Below are positions 26,459-35,614 of a DNA stretch of 64,000 bases, in pieces. The stretch is taken from positions 4,028,001 to 4,092,000 of the forward strand of contig NC_019682.1 of NCBI RefSeq assembly GCF_000316575.1. Reading direction: 5' to 3'. The stretch comes from Calothrix sp. PCC 7507. GTDB taxonomy: Bacteria > Cyanobacteriota > Cyanobacteriia > Cyanobacteriales > Nostocaceae. A program made the position numbers and the translations under genes. The notes beneath the pieces are model-generated. The model did no database searches, was not told where the DNA came from, and saw only the letters and a list, made by a program, of their open reading frames with translations. How positions within the stretch are numbered: the first letter of the stretch is position 1; every line of letters begins with the position of its first letter.

Positions 26459-26980
26459 TCAATGACTTTTTGATTTCTGTGATTCTTCTTTAGCTGTCTG
26501 CGCTATGGCGGTAAATCCTAGAGTTTGTGGGATGCTATTTATGGTTAGTTGACCTGTGACACTACTTTTATCTTTTAATTGCATTTGCATGGTGGCCGAG
26601 TAGACGGAAGATTTTTGAGAAGGAGTAGTTTTACAAAAGTTGGATCTGTCAATTTTTCCAGATAAATTCAATTGTTGATTGCTCAATAGACCGGATAAAG
26701 AATGCTTATTTTGATTAGTGGCGGCAATTGTGGTGTTGTTATTAGCTGGTAGTAAAGAGGCGTTGACGTAAATACCTGATTGCTGAATATTTAATGTCAA
26801 GTCCTCTGGTTGCTCACAGTTTGGCAAATTTTCAGTCAGTTTTAGGAGATAGCGATCGCTAATTGTCGGCGCAGTCTTGAGATTATTTTCTCCGTAGACG
26901 GTGACAGTCTTAAATAGCAGTAGAACTGAAGCTATGGCTACACCATAAAAAGTTAGGGATTTGTAGTTAAAATGACTCAT
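26459..26980 (-). CDS. Exported hypothetical protein
   Basis: A 173-residue protein with an N-terminal hydrophobic segment (about 12-30, GVAIASVLLLFKTVTVYG) that serves as a signal or anchor. The mature part is Ser/Thr/Asn-rich and beta-looking, with a cysteine at ENLPNCEQPEDL and another near FCKTTPSQ, and a basic tail. No family recognised. Spacing of 4 bp to both the antiporter gene upstream and the AMIN gene downstream makes it the middle gene of a three-gene operon, so a periplasmic partner role is plausible but unproven. Confidence 0.7.
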   Translation of the reverse strand: MSHFNYKSLTFYGVAIASVLLLFKTVTVYGENNLKTAPTISDRYLLKLTENLPNCEQPEDLTLNIQQSGIYVNASLLPANNNTTIAATNQNKHSLSGLLSNQQLNLSGKIDRSNFCKTTPSQKSSVYSATMQMQLKDKSSVTGQLTINSIPQTLGFTAIAQTAKEESQKSKSH

Positions 26981-26984
26981 AGTT

Positions 26985-29183
26985 TCACTTCCTGACTGTT
27001 GATGCTTGATTGCTAGCCTCAGGAAGCACAGAGGCGAGATGGGAGGTGACTTGACTGTAGCGACGGGTAATCAGGAGTGAGGAACGGCATTGGATGGCTA
27101 ATTGATCTGTGTATCGTCCCAGAGTTTGACGCTCAATACCCCAAGCGCGACTGGTACCAGCAATAGTTAAGTCAACACCTTCTGAGGCTGTGACTACGGC
27201 TTGAATTGGTTCTGGGGATTCAATCATTTTGATGTCAATGCGATCGCTTACACTAGTAGGCAATTGCCCCATGATTGTATGTAGCTCGTAACTTAGTTCG
27301 TCCTTCACCTCACTTTCAGAGACGACTTGTAAAATCTGCAACATGCAAGTATCTCGATTAATCAACAGTCTCAAAGCCAGGATCAGTGCTAAATCATCAT
27401 GAATATTGGCAGAGTAGGGAACCAACAAGCTTTCTAACCTTTCCCCACCGCGATCAATGAATACTGCGACATCCACAGGTGCTGTTGAGAGAATTTGACC
27501 AACTCTACCACCTAAGCGATTGCTACTAAAAGCTGGGCGATGCCATCCCAATAAAATTAAATCAGGTTGCTCGATTTTAGCGATCTGTGCAGTCTCTCTA
27601 GCGACATTGCTAGATATGCGAACAATGGGATGCACACAAGCGCGGGCTGTTGGCGGTTCGAGAGTATTAATTAAGTCTTCTAGTTGTTGGCGGCGCTGGG
27701 CAATTAATCGGTTAGCTTCAACTGGGGTACTCTCAAAAGCATAGTCTTCTTCAAATTCAATCAGGCTGAGAGGATGGACTGTAGCAGATTGTGGGTGGTT
27801 GAGTGTGACACCTGGGTTGGGCTGGGCAAATGCTACTGCTAATTGTAATAATCCTTTTTGTGTACTGGGATTAGCTACTGGCAATAAAATTTTATATTCT
27901 CTACCTGCAGTCGTTTCTCGTTCGGTTTCTGCGTCTGACTCTGGTTCCAACACATCTAATCTGATCAGCCTTTTTGGATATGTCCACTCTAGTAGTGGGG
28001 AGGTCATAAATGTTGTTACCAAAGCCATAATTACCAGCATGGTAAACAATAAGGGCGAAATAACGCCCAATTCCAAACCAATATTCAGTACTATCAGTTC
28101 AGTTAAACCACGAGTATTCATTAACCAACCGAGGGCTGAGGCTTCCCGGTTATTAATGCCACTGACGCGAGCTGCTACATAAGTGCCAATATACTTGCCG
28201 GCGATCGCTACTGCTAAGACTAAGGCACACAAAGCCCATAAATCGGGACGGTTGAGTAAGCCAATTTGCGTCCGTAAACCACTGAAGGCAAAAAACACTG
28301 GAAGCAGAAATACTAAGACAAAATCTTCGGTTTTTTCGGCTAATTCTCTGACTAAGTCTTCATTTTTGGGCATAGCTGCGCCCAGTAAAAATGCCCCAAA
28401 AATGAGGTGAATACCAATTATTTCGGTGATGAGGGCGGAAGCTACCACGCCCATATAAATCAACGCCACTAATAATTGACTAAGGCGTCCAGTGCGTTCG
28501 TAATGGGCGGCTAGACGTTGCAGGAACCAACGACCGACCGTCAGCATGAAACCGATGTAAACTACACTAGCAATGATCGTGGGGAAGGCACTGACAATGC
28601 TACCACCTCTAGCGACAGCGATCGCTACTGCCAATACGCACCAAGCCGTCACATCATCCACTGCTGCACAAGTTAGGGCTAGTGTCCCCAGGCGCGTCCC
28701 TTGTAAGTTGTTCTCAGTAATAATTCTGGCTAATACTGGAAAAGCAGTAATTGACATCGCTGCGCCCAAAAATAGGGCAAAGGCAGTAAAAGAAACACTA
28801 CCATTAGAAACCAGAGGATAAAGCAGCACTGCTAGCACCGTTCCTAAAGAAAACGGTACCAAAATACTCACATGAGAGGTTAAAATGGCAGTTTCTAACT
28901 GACCACTAAGATATTTGGGATTTAACTCTAACCCAATCAAAAACATGAAAAATATTAGTCCCACCTGAGACAACACATTCAAGAAAGGAATTGTTTCAGG
29001 TGGAAACAAATTAGCTGCTACTGATGGTGCAATTAAACCAAACAAAGAAGGGCCAAGCATAATCCCGGCGACAATCTCACCAATTACTAATGGTTGCTTG
29101 ATCGATTTAAATGCCAGTCCTACTAGCCGTGATAGTCCAATAACAATCAGCACCTCTACCAGAACGAGAATAACTGTGTGCAT
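26985..29183 (-). CDS. CPA2 cation/proton antiporter with C-terminal universal-stress-like domain
   Basis: A 732-residue integral membrane protein. Residues about 1-395 form a CPA2 (NapA/KefB-like) antiporter with 11-13 spans. Signature pieces are VIGEIVAGIMLGPSLFGLI, GLIFFMFLIGLELNPKYL, AAMSITAFPVLARII, TCAAVDDVTAWCVL (the Asp-Asp pair for ion transport) and LMNTRGLTELIVLNIGLELG. Residues about 430-710 are soluble and look like two universal-stress-protein-like halves (ILLPVANPSTQKGLLQLA; LTIAGTSRAWGIERQTLG). Probably exchanges Na+ or K+ for H+, with the soluble part regulatory. First gene of a tight operon. Confidence 0.88.
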   Translation of the reverse strand: MHTVILVLVEVLIVIGLSRLVGLAFKSIKQPLVIGEIVAGIMLGPSLFGLIAPSVAANLFPPETIPFLNVLSQVGLIFFMFLIGLELNPKYLSGQLETAILTSHVSILVPFSLGTVLAVLLYPLVSNGSVSFTAFALFLGAAMSITAFPVLARIITENNLQGTRLGTLALTCAAVDDVTAWCVLAVAIAVARGGSIVSAFPTIIASVVYIGFMLTVGRWFLQRLAAHYERTGRLSQLLVALIYMGVVASALITEIIGIHLIFGAFLLGAAMPKNEDLVRELAEKTEDFVLVFLLPVFFAFSGLRTQIGLLNRPDLWALCALVLAVAIAGKYIGTYVAARVSGINNREASALGWLMNTRGLTELIVLNIGLELGVISPLLFTMLVIMALVTTFMTSPLLEWTYPKRLIRLDVLEPESDAETERETTAGREYKILLPVANPSTQKGLLQLAVAFAQPNPGVTLNHPQSATVHPLSLIEFEEDYAFESTPVEANRLIAQRRQQLEDLINTLEPPTARACVHPIVRISSNVARETAQIAKIEQPDLILLGWHRPAFSSNRLGGRVGQILSTAPVDVAVFIDRGGERLESLLVPYSANIHDDLALILALRLLINRDTCMLQILQVVSESEVKDELSYELHTIMGQLPTSVSDRIDIKMIESPEPIQAVVTASEGVDLTIAGTSRAWGIERQTLGRYTDQLAIQCRSSLLITRRYSQVTSHLASVLPEASNQASTVRK

Positions 29184-29457
29184 AGTTTCCTCAAAAGTTA
29201 CTATCCCGTTTCCCTAAGATGATTCTTTAGATCACTGGAAAATGTCAACCTTTTTCACTAAACCCAATGTTAATTCGCTGGTGATGTTAATTGTTGTTAC
29301 GACACACGGTGAGTCGCCAATAATGAATTGTTTTAGATTTCTGAGATAAACTACAGAAAATTAGGATATTAACGCTCTCAACAGCAACAGCTAAGTATTA
29401 TGGCACTGTTAAAAATCCATAACTCAGGTTGGGCATTGAGTGATTTTTTAGTATTCC

Positions 29458-30747
29458 CTAAGCAGCGGACTTGGCATAACTTGTACCGGGCAACAAATAA
29501 GCCACAAGTGGCGATGCCATCAGTGTTGTGACAATTGCCATGATTACCATAATAGTAAACAAAGTTGGGGTGATTATACCTTGCTCAAGACCAATATTGA
29601 GGATAATCAACTCCATCAAACCACGGGCATTCATCAGCGCGCCAATAGTCGCCGATTCTCGCCAACTTTCCCCGCCTAATCTTGCTGCTAACATACAAGC
29701 AACACCTTTACCAAGAATAGCGATCGCCACAATTAAAATTGTAATTCCCCACAAAGTAGGTGTGTTTACTAGACCAATTTGAGTGTTGAGTCCAGAGAAT
29801 ACAAAGAAAAATGGCAGTAAAAACGAAGTGGTAAAAAACTCGGTGTGTTGACGAATTTGTTCAGCAAATTCTCCCCGCGGCATGACTGCGCCCAGCACAA
29901 AAGCCCCAAATATTGCATAGATACCTGTAAAATCGGTAAACCACGCACAAAACATCAAAGTTATCAACAATAAAGTCAGAGTTTGTACGCTCACACCTCC
30001 ATCACGTTTAGTCAGGCGCGTGAAAACTTTTAGTAGAGGTTTGGCAACAAAAATTGCAAATATTACATAGATAATCCCGCCACCGATCGCTAAGGTAGCA
30101 ATGTTCAGAGAATTTTTGACACTAGCCAGGACAATTGCCAGCAAACACCAAGCAACAGCATCATCCATACAGGCTGCACCCAATGCTAATGTACCCAAGC
30201 GGCTTTGAGTCAGACCGCGCTCGTAGATAATCCGAGCTAACATAGGAAAGGCGGTAATCGTCATGGAAGCGCCTAGATATAAAGCTGCAGCCCAAGGCGT
30301 TACCTTCGCCTGGAAAAAGCTACCATAATTATAGAGTCCAAAAGATGCGATCGCTCCCAAAATGAATGGAGTAATGATCCCCGCAGCAGATAGCAATCCT
30401 GCACTTCTAATATGGTGCTTTAAGAGTTTAGTGTTAAACTCCAAACCAATCAAAAACATATAAATTGCCAACCCAATTTGGCTAATAGCATATAAAATCG
30501 ACATCGATGGGTTGGGAATTTTGCCTCCTCCCGCAATTAAGATAGGAAGCTTAGGAAATAGCCATTGTTGCAACTCTGGTGCTATCAAGCCCAATAGTGA
30601 GGGCCCCAGCATAACGCCTGCAATCATTTCGCAAACAACACCAGTTTGTCCCAGATAACGCCGTCCCAAAATCGTGACGATGCGACAAGTTATTAAAATG
30701 ACTGTGATTTGCAGAAATAGCTTAATAACCAGTTCAAAATTTGACAT
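29458..30747 (-). CDS. CPA2 cation/proton antiporter, membrane domain only
   Basis: A second antiporter (429 residues) paralogous to the preceding one and lacking the soluble stress-like domain. Same signature order: VCEMIAGVMLGPSLLGLIAP, GLAIYMFLIGLEFNTKLL, ASMTITAFPMLARIIYERGL, GAACMDDAVAWCLLAI, SGLNTQIGLVNTPTLWG and LMNARGLMELIILNIGLEQG. The Asp-Asp pair is intact. It lies 274 bp upstream of the longer paralogue on the same strand, suggesting tandem duplication followed by domain loss or gain. Confidence 0.88.
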   Translation of the reverse strand: MSNFELVIKLFLQITVILITCRIVTILGRRYLGQTGVVCEMIAGVMLGPSLLGLIAPELQQWLFPKLPILIAGGGKIPNPSMSILYAISQIGLAIYMFLIGLEFNTKLLKHHIRSAGLLSAAGIITPFILGAIASFGLYNYGSFFQAKVTPWAAALYLGASMTITAFPMLARIIYERGLTQSRLGTLALGAACMDDAVAWCLLAIVLASVKNSLNIATLAIGGGIIYVIFAIFVAKPLLKVFTRLTKRDGGVSVQTLTLLLITLMFCAWFTDFTGIYAIFGAFVLGAVMPRGEFAEQIRQHTEFFTTSFLLPFFFVFSGLNTQIGLVNTPTLWGITILIVAIAILGKGVACMLAARLGGESWRESATIGALMNARGLMELIILNIGLEQGIITPTLFTIMVIMAIVTTLMASPLVAYLLPGTSYAKSAA

Positions 30748-30780
30748 TTAATTTCCCTGACAATAAATGGGGAGAGTCAA

Positions 30781-30818
30781 CAGTTATCAGTTATCAGTTA
30801 TCAGTTATCAGTTATCAG
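30781..30818. repeat. Perfect CAGTTAT heptamer repeat, five copies
   Basis: Five uninterrupted copies of CAGTTAT plus CAG. STRR class; number is likely to vary between strains. Confidence 0.9.
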
Positions 30819-30954
30819 ACATGAAGTTTCGCGTCTTTAGATTAAAGAATTATTATCATACTCGCAATTAGCAATTTTGGTTCTCATTATTGCTACGCCA
30901 GCACAACTACCAATTCCAGAGATGATATGTGAATTTTTGAATTTTGAATTGGGA

Positions 30955-31389
30955 TTAGAGCCATTCTCCGCCCCGAAAACGCCAACGGGGAAATATAATC
31001 CGCATCAAGCTTTGGGAAACAACAAAAACTGCTAACCACACAACGCTATAGTGCAGTAGAAAAACGACTGGCGGGAGTAGTTCTTTAGGCTGGGGTATAG
31101 GTAAGAAACCAAAAATTTTTACCCCACAAAAGACAAATGAAAATTCCCAAATACCAGCAAGAAGTTGAAAAGCGGCTGGCCAATCTCGATCCCAGCGAAA
31201 TTTTTGCAGATAGTTATAAAGCACATCCCAACCTAAGCCTAAAATGGCGACATAGCCGAGTATCCAAAAATAAACTGAGTCAGGATTGGCACCAATAACA
31301 CCTGTGGCAAAAGGCAATGATACGAAAACACCTACAGTTGCTAATAGTAATAATCGAGTTTGCCAGCGACCAAATAAAGTTGGAGTCAT
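30955..31389 (-). CDS. Four-span membrane protein, function unknown
   Basis: A 144-residue integral membrane protein with about four hydrophobic segments (near 13-33, 41-56, 75-95 and 104-126). Short loops are rich in Trp and Arg (YLQKFRWDRDWPAAFQLLAG; RIIFPRWRFRGGEWL). No motif I can tie to a family. Stands alone between the antiporter genes and the SGNH hydrolase gene on the same strand. Confidence 0.65.
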   Translation of the reverse strand: MTPTLFGRWQTRLLLLATVGVFVSLPFATGVIGANPDSVYFWILGYVAILGLGWDVLYNYLQKFRWDRDWPAAFQLLAGIWEFSFVFCGVKIFGFLPIPQPKELLPPVVFLLHYSVVWLAVFVVSQSLMRIIFPRWRFRGGEWL

Positions 31390-31580
31390 AAAGTGGGGGA
31401 CTAGGGACTGGGTGAGATGAGGAGATTTTGAACTCTTGACAAATGACCAATGAGAGCGCTAGGACTCATCTTAAAAAATACAACAAGATTTTGGTGCTTT
31501 TCGCAAAAATAGGAAATAAAAAGATACTGCAAAGTCGGTGAGATTGCTAGTACTTCACCACATTAATTTCGCTCTGCTGC

Positions 31581-31615
31581 TAGATCCCCGACTTCTTTAA
31601 GAAGTCGGGGATCTA
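31581..31615. repeat. Perfect 15-bp palindrome repeat
   Basis: TAGATCCCCGACTTC and GAAGTCGGGGATCTA are perfect complements with a 5-nt TTTAA loop. This GATCCCCGACTTC palindrome is a dispersed repeat in Nostocales spacers. Its position between two same-strand genes could also make it a transcript-end structure. Confidence 0.8.
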
Positions 31616-31651
31616 ACCACCTTCACCTATCACAATTAGTGTGGTCAAATA

Positions 31652-32377
31652 CTAGGACGATCGCAAATGAAAATCAAATCTAGCATGATATGTCGCCAAT
31701 GCATCCCAATTGATGACGGCTTCTAATAAAGCTTGATAGCCTAGGGTGTTGGGGTGCAGTCCATCATCACTTAAGCGTTTACACCTCCACGTTTCACCGC
31801 GTGCCATCCATTGGTCGAAAATATCTAGATAGGGAATATTTCTTTTGTTGCAAGCCAGTCGTGTCGCTTCTTTGTAGCGGTGCTGTTCGGTATGGTTGTA
31901 GTAGAAGCAATCGAGAAATGGCATCTTGGCTTCATCAACTGGAACCATACCGACGAAGAACACGGGGCAGAGTTGTTGTGCTTGTTCTAGCAAAGCAGCG
32001 ATTTGCGTTTCAAATACAGCGAAATCCGTGTAATTTCTGCCATGAGGACGAGTTAAGCAGGCTGAATCATTCACCCCTACTGACAAAATAATCAAGTCGG
32101 GGACACGATTTCGCAATTCACCCCGATGGCGAAATTCTACTTCTAGTCGTTGTGCTACTTGCTGCGTGCGATCGCCCCGCACTCCCAAATTATAAAGAAT
32201 ATGACCGGCACTATCGGGTAACATCCACCAGCGCCGCAGTTGTTCGACCCAGCCGCCGCGATCGGGATCGCCAAAGCCATAAACTAAGCTATCCCCCAGT
32301 GCGATGATCTTCAAAGGCTGACATTGATTCGGTGCTACAGACAGCTGCATTGAGGAAGGGGCCAGAAATGTGTGCAT
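31652..32377 (-). CDS. SGNH/GDSL-family hydrolase
   Basis: A 241-residue esterase or lipase-like hydrolase. The SGNH blocks are intact: block I ALGDSLVYGFG with nucleophile Ser30, block II Gly in YNLGVRGDRTQQ, block III VGVNDSA, and block V SDDGLHPN with Asp205 and His208 completing the triad. There is no signal peptide, so it is probably cytoplasmic. A start at the second ATG (MQLS) is possible. Substrate unknown. Confidence 0.85.
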   Translation of the reverse strand: MHTFLAPSSMQLSVAPNQCQPLKIIALGDSLVYGFGDPDRGGWVEQLRRWWMLPDSAGHILYNLGVRGDRTQQVAQRLEVEFRHRGELRNRVPDLIILSVGVNDSACLTRPHGRNYTDFAVFETQIAALLEQAQQLCPVFFVGMVPVDEAKMPFLDCFYYNHTEQHRYKEATRLACNKRNIPYLDIFDQWMARGETWRCKRLSDDGLHPNTLGYQALLEAVINWDALATYHARFDFHLRSS

Positions 32378-32459
32378 TGAAAAAATATATTTTATATCTT
32401 TACAAGATTCTATACATTTCTATACCATTAATGCTGATTTTTATTTAACACTGACTTTC

Positions 32460-33347
32460 TCACCCTTGCGCCTGGTTGGCGTTGAGTGAGTAGGGAAGTA
32501 GACCATTTTTACGGGGCCAATTCCGATACAGAAAGCGAACTAACAAAGGCAGTGAAATCAGCATGAGTACAACACCTACCCACCAACTAGAACGTAATTG
32601 TTCTATGCCATTCACGGCTGATGTAGTTTTAGTCCCAGTACTCAAAAGACTTGCTGCTACGGCTAGGGAATTATTGAAGGCATGGCAAGCCATCGGCACA
32701 AGTAGCGTGCGAGTTTTGATGTATAACACCCCCATGACGATGCCAAATAAGGACAATCCTACGAAGTTGGCATGGAGAATTCCGAACAACACCCCAGAAG
32801 CTATCAAGGCAGATGGCATCCCCCACTTGCTCGCCCAACGCTGTAAAATAATTCCCCGGAAGAGGAATTCTTCGGTGATGGGGGCGACTACTATAAATGC
32901 GATCGCTGTCAGCAGATTATAGAAAGGTGGTGCAGTATTCCGTGGAGATGGACTACTAGCAACCTGACGCATAACTCCCTCGACAAAGGACGGTGCAGCT
33001 AATGAGAGTAAGTAAAATGACACCAGGTAGGCACTGAGTGAAAACAGAATCATTAAAATTACTAAGCCAACCAATGGCAACCACTTCTGATTTTTCGGTA
33101 CGCTACCCACTACATATTGAAGCTTGATCCCAAAGCGTTTGAAGTCTGCTAGTTCCCATGCACAAAGTAATCCAAAAATCAAGATGTAGAGAATTATTGT
33201 TATAACTTGACTATTAAATTTCAGTCCAGTGATGCCTTGTATTACCCCTAACCCAATACCCAGACCAATTGATAGCACTAAACCCCGGAAACACAAATTG
33301 CGAACCTTGAGCTTGAGGAAGGGGTTATGAGAATTATCAGGTGTCAT
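32460..33347 (-). CDS. CPBP-family intramembrane glutamic endopeptidase
   Basis: A 295-residue multi-span membrane protein of the CPBP (Rce1/Abi-like) family. Motif 1 is EEFLFRG with Glu159, Glu160 and Arg164; motif 2 contributes His192 in ILHANFVG; a third motif with His222 and Asn is CHAFNNSLAV. These form the active site of Rce1-type proteases. About seven to eight hydrophobic segments are visible. Bacterial members act in prenyl-type or bacteriocin-related processing or are of unknown role; nothing in the context selects one. Confidence 0.85.
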   Translation of the reverse strand: MTPDNSHNPFLKLKVRNLCFRGLVLSIGLGIGLGVIQGITGLKFNSQVITIILYILIFGLLCAWELADFKRFGIKLQYVVGSVPKNQKWLPLVGLVILMILFSLSAYLVSFYLLSLAAPSFVEGVMRQVASSPSPRNTAPPFYNLLTAIAFIVVAPITEEFLFRGIILQRWASKWGMPSALIASGVLFGILHANFVGLSLFGIVMGVLYIKTRTLLVPMACHAFNNSLAVAASLLSTGTKTTSAVNGIEQLRSSWWVGVVLMLISLPLLVRFLYRNWPRKNGLLPYSLNANQAQG

Positions 33348-33489
33348 AAATGGATAGTAGGCGATCGCCTATAATTTTTTTGCTATAGCAATTCTCGGAC
33401 GAATAAAATACACCCTTCCCCAAAGGAGTCAGAATTCAGATCACCCAATCAAAAGTGTATTGCACTCGACGGAGAACCTCTATATTCGC

Positions 33490-35451
33490 CTAGGAAGGTG
33501 ACTGATTTAACACCCACTTCCACCATTGACCGAAAGAACTCAGGACATTTAAACGATGTAACCCAGGCGCATGGGCAGCAGCGAGTCCATCAACAGCAAC
33601 CAAGGCAGCATATTGTAAGCCCAGGAAGCTATCAACCGCTGCATAAGGGCCACCAAGGGTAATTGCCCCAGCTGCATAAACTTGACCTTTACCACTACGC
33701 ATTTCTACTAACTCAAAATTGTTGGCTACAACCAATCTTCCCAGATGATTTAAGGGCAATCTGTAATGTTTCACCAAATCATCTAATAACGGACTAGCTT
33801 CCACCTTGGCATCCAAGCCTGTGGCATCAATAATAAAGTCAGCAGAGAGTGTCATTTTCCCAAAGCCTTTTTCTTGGATTTGGGTAATAGTGCGGTTTTG
33901 GCTATCCTGCTCTACGCCCAGCACCTCACCAAAGGTGATTTGATACCAGCCTTCACTGATACCTTGCTCAGTAATCAGCTGCCAATCATAGCGGTCAGCA
34001 GTGGTAGTACCACCCCAGTCGGCTAGTAAGCTTTTGCGTTCATCAGGACTAGCCTTCTCTAACATTACCCGCAGTTCGCCGCCCCAACAAGCTTTAGGCC
34101 AATTAAAAGGTTGAAATTCGTAATGATTTTTGACTGTGCGTTTCGCCTTTTGAAATTTGTTGCCGTGGGGTTTAGGCGATCGCATCAAATGTAAGACTGT
34201 AATATTGCGATTTTTCTTTCTCGCTTCATAAATTCGCTGCACCACCCGCGAAGCCACAATTCCCCGCCCTCGAATTAACACAGTACCACCCTGTCGCTCT
34301 AGCTGCTCATAAACATGATCATGGGCTTCATAAGCATTGACTACAGACTTAAAATCTTGATATTTTTCTCTATAAGCTTGCAAATCTGGCAAAAATTGAA
34401 TGGCTGGGTAGCCTGTTGCTAAGTGCAAATAACGTGCGACAACAAAAGCATAATTTCCCGGTCCACGAGAATAAGCTACACAATACCTACCATCTCCAGT
34501 CTTGCGAATTGCCCTAACTCGCCCATAACGATAAATTTGATTCCAGCCAATCCGCTTTGCTTCTCTGTCTATGGAATCAAAAACATTACCGGCTCTGGGG
34601 GTATAAGTTTCTGCATATGTTGGCTCTCCAAATACCTGCCATAAATACTTAAAAGCTGTGTTTAACTGACCTTTACTAAAATCATGCCAAGCTTCTCTTA
34701 AGGCATAGCTAGGCCAACCCCAAATATTATCAGGACAAGAGTCGGAATTAGACCGCAGTCTTTCATATAAGGGAATTTGCGAACTTAAACAGAGGCGCTT
34801 GTAACGGGCATAGGGCTGCTCTTCCAATCCCAACGCCAAAATTTTATCAGCCCGTACACCACTAATTCGCAGCAAATCAGCCCAAACAAAGCTACCTAGT
34901 CCTGCCCCAATCGCCAGATAATCATACTCATCTACAGGTAAACCTGTGGCATAAAGCGCTTGCACAACCACATTTTCCGCCTGAAATGCCGGGGGAGGGA
35001 AGTTACTACCCAGAGGGGTCACAGGTCGAGCAGGGCGCAAACTGGGGTCAGGGAGATTGGTATTAGGATTAAACTGAATCCTGGAAGGGGGACTAGTGAC
35101 TGCTCGTGTAGGTGCATTAGTAACAAACGTCACCATCATCACATATGGGCCAATTTGCACCGTATCGCCGCTAGCTAAAACACTATGCATCTGGCGCTGA
35201 CCATTGACAAATACACCGTTTACAGCACCTTGATCAATTACCACCAGTTGGTTTTGTTCCCAGTCAATCAGGGCATGGTAGCGCGAAACCTCGTTACTAT
35301 TCAGCAACATCCGCGACACCCGCTCACCCCTGATTTCTTCAGGTAACCGAGCGAATTCTCGACCAAAGGCAATGGGTACATTTAACCTCGGTTCCCGCCG
35401 TTCTCCCGTAGCTGGTTCATCCCAACTCAATTGAATTTGTAGGTTAGTCAT
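33490..35451 (-). CDS. FHA domain fused to an FAD/NAD(P)-binding oxidoreductase-like protein
   Basis: A 653-residue fusion. Residues about 20-110 are a forkhead-associated domain with the phosphothreonine-binding residues in place (FGRE at 29-32, SRYH at 56-59, VNGVFVNG at 77-84). A Pro-rich linker follows (about 115-160). From 175 on the protein has a dinucleotide fold: DYLAIGAGLGSFVWADLL (GxGxxS), a second nucleotide motif VLIRGRGIVASRVVQRIY, and ADFIIDATGLDAKVEASPL near the C-terminus, resembling flavin monooxygenases or lysine/ornithine hydroxylases. The substrate is unknown. Its FHA neighbour lies 164 bp upstream on the same strand. Confidence 0.78.
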   Translation of the reverse strand: MTNLQIQLSWDEPATGERREPRLNVPIAFGREFARLPEEIRGERVSRMLLNSNEVSRYHALIDWEQNQLVVIDQGAVNGVFVNGQRQMHSVLASGDTVQIGPYVMMVTFVTNAPTRAVTSPPSRIQFNPNTNLPDPSLRPARPVTPLGSNFPPPAFQAENVVVQALYATGLPVDEYDYLAIGAGLGSFVWADLLRISGVRADKILALGLEEQPYARYKRLCLSSQIPLYERLRSNSDSCPDNIWGWPSYALREAWHDFSKGQLNTAFKYLWQVFGEPTYAETYTPRAGNVFDSIDREAKRIGWNQIYRYGRVRAIRKTGDGRYCVAYSRGPGNYAFVVARYLHLATGYPAIQFLPDLQAYREKYQDFKSVVNAYEAHDHVYEQLERQGGTVLIRGRGIVASRVVQRIYEARKKNRNITVLHLMRSPKPHGNKFQKAKRTVKNHYEFQPFNWPKACWGGELRVMLEKASPDERKSLLADWGGTTTADRYDWQLITEQGISEGWYQITFGEVLGVEQDSQNRTITQIQEKGFGKMTLSADFIIDATGLDAKVEASPLLDDLVKHYRLPLNHLGRLVVANNFELVEMRSGKGQVYAAGAITLGGPYAAVDSFLGLQYAALVAVDGLAAAHAPGLHRLNVLSSFGQWWKWVLNQSPS

Positions 35452-35608
35452 TTGTCATTTGTCAAGAGTCAAGAGTCAAGAGTCAAAAGTCAAGAGTCAA
35501 AGGTCAAGAGTCAAGAGTCAAGAGTTAAGAGTTAAGAGTTATTTGTCTCCCTCATGTCCCTCATGTCCCTCAATCCCCAGTACCCAGTACCCAGTACCCA
35601 GTACCCAA
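35450..35608. repeat. Two STRR arrays: GTCAAGA and CCCAGTA
   Basis: About eleven degenerate GTCAAGA/GTTAAGA heptamers (35450-35540), then four CCCAGTA units (35577-35607). They fill the gap between the two FHA genes. Confidence 0.85.
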
Positions 35609-35614
35609 TCCCAT

